Source of the DNA: Tepidisphaera sp.
Lineage (GTDB): Bacteria; Planctomycetota; Phycisphaerae; Phycisphaerales; UBA1924
DNA: 64,000 nucleotides
NCBI GenBank assembly: GCA_016124375.1
Contig: WGNV01000004.1
Location: 558,001 to 622,000 of the forward strand
Reading direction: 5' to 3'
Under the pieces are notes generated by a model. It made no database searches, was not told where the DNA came from, and saw nothing but the letters and a program-made list of their open reading frames with translations. Below are positions 43,082 to 51,635 of the stretch, in pieces. Numbering within the stretch: the stretch's first letter is position 1; every line of letters begins with the position of its first letter. Made by a program: the position numbers and the translations under genes.

Positions 43082-43420
43082 ACCGACCTCCCGCGAAACA
43101 CCCCTGAAGGGAAAGCGATGGGCGGAGCGCGAGGGACCGCGCCGGGCGTTGTTCAGCCCGGGAGCCCGATGAGCGTGCGCTTGGCCCACCACTCGCCACG
43201 GCCCGAAACCGCGTTCCGGGAGCCTTGGACGTGAGGTCATTGGAAAAGAGGGCGGCAGATTTCAAACATTCGCACAAATTCCTGGCGGGGTGGTGATGTT
43301 CGGTTGGCGGCTTGATTGAACGCGAGACGCGGTCGTGCGTGGGTGTTGGAGGACGCCGGCTGGGCTTGGCGAACCGGTCGCGAAAAACTGAACGCGGCGG
43401 GCACCGAATAATGTTGTGAA

Positions 43421-44047
43421 ATGAGTGCCGAGACTTCTGCCGCGAGCGATGGGATTCCGGCTGACCTTCGGGAGTTCTTGGAGCGGGAGATCGACCCGGG
43501 CGAGAAGGTGCTGTGGTGCGGGCGGCCGGACGCGTCGCGGGTGTTCAGGCAGACGCTGGCGCCGGCGGGGTTCCTTGCAAGCTTTGGGTTGGGCATTGGA
43601 ACGTGGTCGATTTTGCTGTGCGTCTCGACGTGGAGGATGCTTCACAACCTGCCGCCGGGGCCTTTGATGATGAATCGTCAATCGGTGACCAGCGGGGATC
43701 TTTGGCTGGGCGTGATTGTCAGCGGCATATTTCTCTTGCTCGGAGGCGTCCTCCTGATCCTGCCGTTTCGAGAGGCGGCACGGGCGCGTCGCACGGTGTA
43801 TGCCGTGACGCCGACGCGGGTGATGGAGGTGTTCGCACGCAAGAGTGGTTTGGCGAAGGTGCAGGCTGTTGAGCCCGGGCACCCGCTCCATATTCAGCGG
43901 AACGACTATGCCGCGGATCGGGGCGACGTGCTTCTTTACCCCCGGGCCAACAACCATGCTTTGCTGAAACTGACGGGCGTGGAGAAGCCCCGCGAGGTGG
44001 AGCGGCTGATCCGGGCGACGTTCGACCCGCCCGTGCCGAGGCCCTGA
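43421..44047 (+). CDS. PH-like membrane protein
   Basis: LEREIDPGEKVLWCGRPD, two TM helices, RRTVYAVTPTRVMEV. Confidence 0.75.
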   Translation: MSAETSAASDGIPADLREFLEREIDPGEKVLWCGRPDASRVFRQTLAPAGFLASFGLGIGTWSILLCVSTWRMLHNLPPGPLMMNRQSVTSGDLWLGVIVSGIFLLLGGVLLILPFREAARARRTVYAVTPTRVMEVFARKSGLAKVQAVEPGHPLHIQRNDYAADRGDVLLYPRANNHALLKLTGVEKPREVERLIRATFDPPVPRP

Positions 44048-44128
44048 TGGTGTCAAGCCCGGCCCCGGACTGACCGACCATGAATACGCTTGGCGGCTTC
44101 GTGGCCCGTTTCACCTTTGGAGCAGTTC

Positions 44129-45100
44129 ATGCCGTACGACCTTGCCAACAAGCGGATCATTTTGACGGGCGGCGCCGGGTTTCTGGGGCGGCATGTCGTG
44201 CAGCGGCTGCACGCCCGGGGCGTGCCCGATTCGAACATCTTTATCCCCCGGCGGCGGGACTTTGATCTGACCGACATGGCCGAAGTGCAGCGCCTGTATC
44301 GCGTGGCCTTCAAGAACGCCAAGGCCGACGTGGTGATTCACCTGGCGGCCGAGGTTGGTGGCATCGGGGCGAATCGCGATAACCCGGGGCGGTACTTCTA
44401 CGCGAACATGGCGATGGCGCTGCACCTGATCGAGCAGGCGCGGCTCGACGGCATCATCGAGCGGGGCGGGAAGTTCGTTCAGACCGGGACGATTTGCGCG
44501 TACCCGAAGTTCACGCCCGTGCCGTTCAAGGAAGATGACTTGTGGAACGGTTACCCGGAAGAGACCAACGCGCCGTACGGCGTGGCGAAGAAAGCCGCGT
44601 GGCAGATGCTGGACGCGTACAAGCTGCAGTACAGGCTGCACAGCGCGTACATCTTGCCCGTGAACCTGTATGGGCCTTGGGATAATTTTGATCTGCATTC
44701 GAGCCATGTGATTCCGGCGCTGATTCGCAAGTGCATCGAGGCGCAGCAGCGGGGCGACAAGGAGATCGTGTGCTGGGGGACGGGGCAGGCGAGTCGCGAG
44801 TTCCTCTATGTGGATGACGCGGCGGAGGGGATCGTGCGGGCGACCGAAGTGATGGACGATCCGACGCCGCTCAACCTGGGCGCGGGGTTCGAGATCACGA
44901 TCAAGAACCTGGTTGAGTTGATCGTGAAACTGACGGGTTTCAAGGGCGGGATCGTGTGGGACACGACCAAGCCCGATGGGCAGCCTCGGCGGCAGTTGAG
45001 CGTGGACAAGGCGGGGAAGATGCTGGGGTGGAAGGCGCAGGTGTCGTTTGAGGATGGGCTGAAGCGGACGATCGAGTGGTATCGGGCTCACGCGAAGTGA
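44129..45100 (+). CDS. NAD-dependent epimerase, GDP-L-fucose synthase-like
   Basis: [46 protein letters not shown]. Confidence 0.94.
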   Translation: MPYDLANKRIILTGGAGFLGRHVVQRLHARGVPDSNIFIPRRRDFDLTDMAEVQRLYRVAFKNAKADVVIHLAAEVGGIGANRDNPGRYFYANMAMALHLIEQARLDGIIERGGKFVQTGTICAYPKFTPVPFKEDDLWNGYPEETNAPYGVAKKAAWQMLDAYKLQYRLHSAYILPVNLYGPWDNFDLHSSHVIPALIRKCIEAQQRGDKEIVCWGTGQASREFLYVDDAAEGIVRATEVMDDPTPLNLGAGFEITIKNLVELIVKLTGFKGGIVWDTTKPDGQPRRQLSVDKAGKMLGWKAQVSFEDGLKRTIEWYRAHAK

Positions 45101-45142
45101 GTATGGGGCCGGGCGCGCGGAGAGCGCGTGGGCGGGCGCGAC

Positions 45143-45168
45143 CCGGACCTTCGAGGACTCAGGTCCGG
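45143..45168. terminator. Intergenic hairpin
   Basis: CCGGACCT-10 nt-AGGTCCGG, perfect 8-bp stem between convergent genes. Confidence 0.45.
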
Positions 45169-45200
45169 CGTCAACGGATGGGGATGGGGTAGGTGAATCG

Positions 45201-45566
45201 CTAGCCTCGGATGTCGTCCAGCGGGAAGGCGGGGCGGGCGAGGGGTCGCATGACGAGCGCAAGGAGCGCCCGCTCGGAGTCATCGCCCGCGATGCGGTTG
45301 GTTTTGATGATGGCGCAGGCGGTGCAGCGGTGGATGATGGCCCACTCGCCGTCCGGGGCACGAACCTCGATGCCGATGGGTTCCATCGGGGCGCGGCAGG
45401 GGCTGGCGCGGTCGCCCGGCTGCTCGTCGACGTGGCGGCTGTAGAGGCACGCCGGGCAGTGGTTGCGGTGCTTGGTGCCCCAGGCTTCGCCCGGCACTTG
45501 GAGTTTGCAGCGGATGCAGGTGAAGCCGGCCGCCTCGTGGCGGCGGGCGCGATCGTGATGTGACAT
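45201..45566 (-). CDS. RNHCP domain protein
   Basis: FTCIRCKLQVPGEAWGTKHRNHCPACLYSRHVDEQPGDRASPC. Confidence 0.92.
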   Translation of the reverse strand: MSHHDRARRHEAAGFTCIRCKLQVPGEAWGTKHRNHCPACLYSRHVDEQPGDRASPCRAPMEPIGIEVRAPDGEWAIIHRCTACAIIKTNRIAGDDSERALLALVMRPLARPAFPLDDIRG

Positions 45567-45750
45567 GGGTGACTGGTTCCGACTGGGCCTCAAAGGGCCT
45601 CGATCCCGAATCTTCGAAGAGATTCGCCCGCCAGCTCAGCTCGCCCTTTGCGCGCAGGCAATCGCGCAAACGCAACTTGATGGGATGCGTGCGAGCCACA
45701 CTGCGGCTTTCAGGCAGTCGCTGTCGTCACGGGGCCAGTATATCCCCGCG

Positions 45751-46659
45751 ATGTCCCAGAACCCGACTGGTTCCGCTGAATGGTCCCACGCGGATATCCG
45801 ATTCCCGCTTGAAGTGCCTGGCATCAGCGCCATTTCGTCCAATAACTTCGGTATCGCGGCGTATCACAAGGCCTCGAAAGAGGTGTACAGCGCGCTGGAG
45901 CGGCTGTCGACCGGGAAGAAGATCAACCGAGCCGCGGACGATCCGTCGGGCTTTATCGCCGTCACCCAGCTCAAGGTGCGCAGCAAGGAACTCCACACCA
46001 AGATCGACGTCATCGATCAGCAGATCGCCGGGCAGGGGGCGTTGGATGGGGGCGTCGCCACGCTCAACGAGCAGGTGCTGTCGCTGCAGAGCCTGGTGCT
46101 TCAGTCGGCCAACACCGGCGCGATCACCAAGGACGAGGTCAACGCCAACCAGATCCAGGTCAACGCGATTCTCGATTCGATCGATTACCTCTCCAATACC
46201 ACCTTTTTCAAGGGAAATCAGATCCTGAGCGGCGAGAACACCAACACCCTGGGCTCGTGGAACATCACGATCACGGACAAGGACGGCAACCAGACCACCA
46301 AGTCGGTCTCGCTGAAGGATCTGCGGGAGGGCGGGCTGCTCTCGCTGTCGGGCGATCACCTCGACGCCGCCCAGGATGTCGTGAAGGCGGCGGTGTCGGC
46401 GCTGACGACGCAGCGGGCGGGCATCGGCAACAACATCCGAACGCTGCAGAGCAACCAGCGGCTGGCCCTGTCGGAGCTCGAGTCCACTGAGCAGGCGCGG
46501 TCGGACCTCGAGGACACGGATTTCGCGGCGGAGGCCTCGAACCTGATCCATGGCCAGACGCAGCAGCAGGCGGCGATCTTCGTGGCGCATTACTTCGATC
46601 AGCAGCGGGCCGAGCAGACGCTGGCGTTGCTGAAGCCGCTGGCAAACTCGGCGGCCTAG
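45751..46659 (+). CDS. Flagellin
   Basis: ALERLSTGKKINRAADDPSGFIAVTQLKV N-domain; C-domain EQARSDLEDTDFAAEASNLIHGQTQQQAAIFVAHYF. Confidence 0.93.
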   Translation: MSQNPTGSAEWSHADIRFPLEVPGISAISSNNFGIAAYHKASKEVYSALERLSTGKKINRAADDPSGFIAVTQLKVRSKELHTKIDVIDQQIAGQGALDGGVATLNEQVLSLQSLVLQSANTGAITKDEVNANQIQVNAILDSIDYLSNTTFFKGNQILSGENTNTLGSWNITITDKDGNQTTKSVSLKDLREGGLLSLSGDHLDAAQDVVKAAVSALTTQRAGIGNNIRTLQSNQRLALSELESTEQARSDLEDTDFAAEASNLIHGQTQQQAAIFVAHYFDQQRAEQTLALLKPLANSAA

Positions 46660-46662
46660 CCG

Positions 46663-48126
46663 ATGCCGCGGGGCTGGCGTGCCGATAATCCCCCCGTGAC
46701 GAGCGATGGTCCGAACAAACCCCTGCACGTGGTGCTGCTGAACCAGCCGTTCTTCCCGGACGTGGTGTCGACCGCGCAGATCGCCAAGGACCTGGCGGAC
46801 GCGTTGGTGCGGCGCGGGCACAAGGTGACGGCAGTGGCGAGCCGCTCGGTGTATGGGCAGGCGGGTGCGGCGCTGCCCCGGCGCGAGGAGGTGCCGGTGA
46901 GGCACGCCGATGGCGGGCTGGCGGGGCACATCAGCGTGCGGCGGGTGGGGCTGAGCGTGTTCGGGAAGAAGGGCATCGCGGCGCGGCTGGCGGACTTCTT
47001 GTTCTTTTATCTGCTGGCGACGCTGCGGGTGCTGACGCTGCCCAGGCCGGACATCGTGGTAGGGTTCACGACGCCGCCGTTTATTGCGTGCGTGGGCGTA
47101 CTGGCGCGCTGGCTGCGGGGCTCGAAGTCGGTGTATTGGGTGATGGACCTGTACCCGGATGTGGCGATCGAGTGCGGGGTGATGAAGCCCGGCTCGCTGA
47201 CGGCGCGATTTTTCGAGCGGCTGAGCCGTTGGCTGCTGAAGAAGAGCAGTGCAGTGGTCGTGCTGGGGCGTTGCATGCGTGAACGGGTGCTGGCGAAGGG
47301 GATTGCGCCCGACAAGGTTGCGTGGATTCCGGTGTGGGCGGACCTTTCGGGCATTTCGCCGGTGGCGCACGAGGCGAACCCGTACCGGGCGAAGTTCGCG
47401 CCGGGGGGCGAGTTTGTGGTGATGTACTCGGGCAATCTGGGCATCGGGCATGACGCGCAGACCATGATCGACGCGATGAAGCTGCTGAAGGATGACGCGA
47501 CGATCCGGTTTGTGTTTGTGGGAGGCGGGAAGCGTCGGCGTGAGGTGGAGGAGGCGGCGGCCCGGGAGAAGCTGACGAACTTTGCGTGGTTTGAATACCA
47601 GCCACGCGAGGCGCTGGGGCAGAGCCTGTCGGCGGCGGATGTTCACTTGATTTCCCTGCGGCGCGGGCTGGAGGGGATCATGGTGCCGAGCAAGCTGTTC
47701 GGGGTGATGGCGGCAGGGCGTGCGTCGATTTACATCGGCGAGCCGTCGAGCGAGATCTGGCGGGTGTTGGGCGAAGCGGGCGCGGGGGTGATGACGAAAG
47801 AGGGCGATGGGCCGGCGCTGGCGCGGACGATCGTGGAACTGCGCGATGAGCTGGCGCGGCGCCGGGCGATGGGGGAGGCGGCCCGGCTGGGGATCGAAGG
47901 GAAGTTTGACGCCGCGACGAGCTGCCGGGCGTGGATCACGCTGCTGGAGCGATTGGGGCGGGGCGCACCGATTGAGCCCGACGGACTGGGCCGGATTACC
48001 CCCGCGGGGGCGAACCCAGGGGAAAAGGGCAGTTCCGACCGGCGTCAAGCTTCCAGCCAAACTCAGGTCTCGTCCGGCAATACCCCGGGTCACGGAGAGA
48101 ATACCCTCGCTCGCACCCGCGCATGA
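46663..48126 (+). CDS. Glycosyltransferase family 4, WcaI-like
   Basis: VVLLNQPFFPDVVSTAQIAKDLADAL; FVVMYSGNLGIGHDAQTMIDAM. Confidence 0.92.
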   Translation: MPRGWRADNPPVTSDGPNKPLHVVLLNQPFFPDVVSTAQIAKDLADALVRRGHKVTAVASRSVYGQAGAALPRREEVPVRHADGGLAGHISVRRVGLSVFGKKGIAARLADFLFFYLLATLRVLTLPRPDIVVGFTTPPFIACVGVLARWLRGSKSVYWVMDLYPDVAIECGVMKPGSLTARFFERLSRWLLKKSSAVVVLGRCMRERVLAKGIAPDKVAWIPVWADLSGISPVAHEANPYRAKFAPGGEFVVMYSGNLGIGHDAQTMIDAMKLLKDDATIRFVFVGGGKRRREVEEAAAREKLTNFAWFEYQPREALGQSLSAADVHLISLRRGLEGIMVPSKLFGVMAAGRASIYIGEPSSEIWRVLGEAGAGVMTKEGDGPALARTIVELRDELARRRAMGEAARLGIEGKFDAATSCRAWITLLERLGRGAPIEPDGLGRITPAGANPGEKGSSDRRQASSQTQVSSGNTPGHGENTLARTRA

Positions 48127-49085
48127 CCAGCAACACCGCTCAACCCGAGTTTCCGATCCGCGGCTCCGTGCCGGTCTCGGTGGTCATCCTCACCCTCAAC
48201 GAGGAACTGAATATCGCGGATTGCCTTCGAAGCTGCGCCTGGTGCGATGACGTCCACGTGGTCGACAGCGGCTCCAACGACCGCACGATCGAGATCGCCC
48301 GCGAGATGGGCGCGAACACCTATTACCATCCGTTCGAATCGTTCGGGGCACAGCGGAACTGGGCGATTGATCACACCAACGCCAAGCACGACTGGATCTT
48401 CCACCTTGACGCTGACGAACGATTCACGCCCGCGCTGGTAGCTGAAATGGCCCGCGTCGTCGGTTCAAATCCGCGCGAAGCGGGCTACTCCATCGCGTCC
48501 AAACTCATGTTTATGGGACGCTGGCTGAAGCGCACCGCGGGTTACCCCACCTACCAGATGCGCTTCTTCCACAAGACCCGGATGCGGTTCACGGATTGGG
48601 GTCACGGTCAAAGAGAGCTGACAGACGGACTGGTGGGAACCCTTGAAGAACCTTATCTGCACTACGCCCTCTCGAAGGGGCTGGTGGATTTTCTGGATCG
48701 GCACAACACCTACAGCACGAAGGAGGCATTGCAGGCGCTGGAAGCCCAGCGCCAGCCGGTGAATCTCTCGGATCTCACGACCAGCGATCCGGTCATCCGG
48801 CGGCGGGCGCTCAAGAACCTGTCGTATCGCCTGCCATTCCGGGCGACCCTCCGCTATTGGGTCACGCTTTGGATTCTCGGGGCGGTTTGCGAGGGTGAGC
48901 CCGGACGCACGTACGCCGCGCTCATGCATGTATATGAGCGAATGATCACACTGAAGATTCGGGTGCTGCGATCGAACATGCGTCGGCAAGCGAAGGGGTC
49001 GAAGGACCTGTTTGAGGTCGCGCCGCCAGCGTTGCCCGGCGGCAAGTCATCGGGCGTGCATTCGACAAATACGACCACCCCTTAG
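48123..49085 (+). CDS. Glycosyltransferase family 2
   Basis: VSVVILTLNEELNIADCLRSCAWCDDVHVVDSGSNDRT; DADERFTP; ATGA overlap with upstream GT. Confidence 0.93.
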   Translation: MTSNTAQPEFPIRGSVPVSVVILTLNEELNIADCLRSCAWCDDVHVVDSGSNDRTIEIAREMGANTYYHPFESFGAQRNWAIDHTNAKHDWIFHLDADERFTPALVAEMARVVGSNPREAGYSIASKLMFMGRWLKRTAGYPTYQMRFFHKTRMRFTDWGHGQRELTDGLVGTLEEPYLHYALSKGLVDFLDRHNTYSTKEALQALEAQRQPVNLSDLTTSDPVIRRRALKNLSYRLPFRATLRYWVTLWILGAVCEGEPGRTYAALMHVYERMITLKIRVLRSNMRRQAKGSKDLFEVAPPALPGGKSSGVHSTNTTTP

Positions 49086-49124
49086 TCTGCACCGAACGCG
49101 GGTTCTGCTACGCTGGTCTCGTTC

Positions 49125-50474
49125 ATGGACGCGTCCAAGCCGCCAATCGATGTTCCGGGGCGCGATTCCCAGCTGCGGATCGCGTTTATCGTAAACAACC
49201 TCACGCCCTATCGCATCCAGTCGTTCATGCGAGTGCGGCACGAGTTGCCGAGCCTCCGCTTCGCGACCTACGTCACGTGGAACATGAAGCGGAACTTGTG
49301 GGTGTACGACGCGCAGACGCTTCCCAATCTCGGCGTGGTTTCGTTTCCCAACGCCGTTGCCGAGTCGCAGATCGGGACGCCCGACTACTACGTGGGAGAC
49401 TGGCGAACGGGCGGGGAGATCATCAAGCATCTGAAGGCCGACCGGCCGGACGCGGTGATCATTTCGGGATACGGCTATCCCTCGATGGCGCGGGTGATTC
49501 GCTGGTGCACCAGGGAGAAGCTCCCCTGGCTGATGTGGGGCGACAGCAATGTCCACTCCGACACGGTGCGGGGCTTCCGGCGCTTTGTCAAGAATCGCGT
49601 GGTCGGGTGGGTGGTGCGTCACTGCAGCGGCCTGCTCGCCTGCGGCGACAACGGCGTGCGCTACTTCCAGAACTACGGGGCCAAGCGCGAGAACATCCAC
49701 TACTTCCCCGTCGAACCGGATTACGACCTGATCGACCACCCGGTGCCAGACGTCGAGCAGGAGATCGCTTCCAAGTTCAACTTCACGCCGCAGCGGAGGC
49801 GGCTCCTGGTGTGCTCGCGGCTGGTGCCGGTGAAGGCGGTGGACCAGGCGATCGATGCGTTCGCCTCGGTCGCGTACAAGATTCCGGATCTGGACCTGGT
49901 GATCGTGGGCGATGGGCCGCTGCGCGAGTCACTCAAGGCTCGCGTGCCGAGCACGCTCGCCTCGCGGGTGATCTTCGCAGGCTTCTTTGACAAGCAGGAG
50001 AAGGTGAACGCGTTCTATCACCAGTGCGACGTGCTGCTGCACCCGGCGGTGTGGGAGCCTTGGGGCGTGGTGCTGCTCGAGGCGGCGGCGGCGGGGCTGG
50101 CGATCATCACCACCACGGTGGTCGGCGCGCAGCCCGAGGTGGCGATCGATGGCCGCAACGCGCGGATCGTTCGCCCGAACGACCGCAACGCGCTGGCGCA
50201 AGCGATCGTGGACATCACCCAGCCGGGGCGGCTGGATGCGTTCAAGGCCGCGTCCAAGGCGGTGAGCGCGGAGTTCCGCGTGCGGTGCGACCTGGTGCGG
50301 GGGCTGGCGACGGCGCTTCGTCGCGCGGGCGTGGCCATTCCGCCGGGTGAGCCCCTGCCTACGCCCTGGTCAGGGGCGCCCACGCAAAGCCCGGCGGGAT
50401 CATCTCCGGCCGCTGCTGCAGCCAGCCCACCAGCCATTCAAACGCCTCCACAATCCGCTGGCTCGGGCGGCTGA
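49125..50474 (+). CDS. Glycosyltransferase family 4
   Basis: LLVCSRLVPVKAVDQAIDAFA; HPAVWEPWGVVLLEAAAAGLAIITTTVVGAQ. Confidence 0.92.
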   Translation: MDASKPPIDVPGRDSQLRIAFIVNNLTPYRIQSFMRVRHELPSLRFATYVTWNMKRNLWVYDAQTLPNLGVVSFPNAVAESQIGTPDYYVGDWRTGGEIIKHLKADRPDAVIISGYGYPSMARVIRWCTREKLPWLMWGDSNVHSDTVRGFRRFVKNRVVGWVVRHCSGLLACGDNGVRYFQNYGAKRENIHYFPVEPDYDLIDHPVPDVEQEIASKFNFTPQRRRLLVCSRLVPVKAVDQAIDAFASVAYKIPDLDLVIVGDGPLRESLKARVPSTLASRVIFAGFFDKQEKVNAFYHQCDVLLHPAVWEPWGVVLLEAAAAGLAIITTTVVGAQPEVAIDGRNARIVRPNDRNALAQAIVDITQPGRLDAFKAASKAVSAEFRVRCDLVRGLATALRRAGVAIPPGEPLPTPWSGAPTQSPAGSSPAAAAASPPAIQTPPQSAGSGG

Positions 50475-51360
50475 AGTACCGGTTTCCGTCCACCACGGCC
50501 ACCTTTCCAAGTTTCACGGCGGGCAGGTCACTCCACCACGCGTGGCGCGAGAGTGACCTGGCCATCTCCAACCCTTGGGCGAGGGGCACGCCGCAGGGCG
50601 CGATGACGATGGCCCCGGGACGGGCCGCGGCGAGAATCTCGGGAGGAAGGACGACGGATTTGCCGGCGCGGCGTTCGCCCTGCTGCGGGCCGGCGGCGGC
50701 ACCGGCGTCGGGCGCCGGCTGAGTGGGGTTGAAGGGATGTCGCGCGCCGGCACGCTCGATCAGCTGCACGTTCCAATGCCCGGCGCAGAACATCGGCTCG
50801 GTCCATTCGAGAAAGGCGACGACCGGGCCGTCATCGAAGGGATTGACGCACTCGCCGGCGGCGAACAGGCGTTCGCGGAGCGCAACCACCTCAGCGCGGG
50901 CCCGGGCCTGGCGCCCGATTGTCTCGCCGATCCGCAGCACATCGTCGAGAATGTCTTCGACGGTGTGGGGGTTGAGATCCAGGACCTCGGGCAGGCCCGG
51001 CAGCGAGGCGGCGAGGCGCTGCACCGTCTGAAGGTCGATCGAGCAGACCTCGCAGAGGCTCTGGGTGATGATGATGTCAGGCCGAAGGGCGGAGAGCCGG
51101 GCTTCGTCGAGCGAGTACAGCGAGCCGTGCTCGGGCAGGCGCTGGCGGACTTCGCGATCGATGGCCGCGGGCTCGGTGGCGCGGATCCGGGCGGCGGTGA
51201 GGACCGGGGCGTGGGCGGCGGCCGGTTCATCGCACTCGTGGCTGCGGCCGACCAGGGCATCGGCGGCCCCGAGAAGGCAGAGGATGTCGGTGGCGCTGGG
51301 CAACAGGCTGACAACGCGGGGCAGCGCGGGCTCTTGGGTGGCGGGGGCCGGATCGGTCAT
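50359..51360 (-). CDS. BtuF-like periplasmic substrate-binding protein
   Basis: PRVVSLLPSATDILCLLGAADALVGRSHECD...RPDIIITQSLCEVC. Confidence 0.88.
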   Translation of the reverse strand: MTDPAPATQEPALPRVVSLLPSATDILCLLGAADALVGRSHECDEPAAAHAPVLTAARIRATEPAAIDREVRQRLPEHGSLYSLDEARLSALRPDIIITQSLCEVCSIDLQTVQRLAASLPGLPEVLDLNPHTVEDILDDVLRIGETIGRQARARAEVVALRERLFAAGECVNPFDDGPVVAFLEWTEPMFCAGHWNVQLIERAGARHPFNPTQPAPDAGAAAGPQQGERRAGKSVVLPPEILAAARPGAIVIAPCGVPLAQGLEMARSLSRHAWWSDLPAVKLGKVAVVDGNRYFSRPSQRIVEAFEWLVGWLQQRPEMIPPGFAWAPLTRA

Positions 51361-51635
51361 GCGTGGTCCTGGGACGGGAGTTTGAGCCGCCTGGGAATGC
51401 GGGGGCAGCGGGGCCTGAAGGCGATAAAAACAACAGGCGCCAGAGCGCCCCGCGGTAACGGGAGAATAACGGTATCGTGGGCTGTGGGCTTGGGAGGAAG
51501 GTTACCGACGCGGCCCGGGCGGGCGGCCAACGATGGCGATGGCCCTGGGAGTCGAGGTCTGGCTCGGCGCATGTGGTTCGGAAGTTCGGTCGGAAGGATG
51601 CGGCGGCAAGGTTGTTCGGCAAGGAGGACTTTCGC

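Noticed and set aside
45727-48093. 788-aa minus-strand ORF
   Set aside because: Antisense of flagellin and GT4, which carry clear family motifs
51425-51449. GGCGC-CAGA-GCGCC hairpin plus A tract upstream of the btuF-like gene as an attenuator
   Set aside because: Stem only 5 bp and no cobalamin-box sequence recognised nearby
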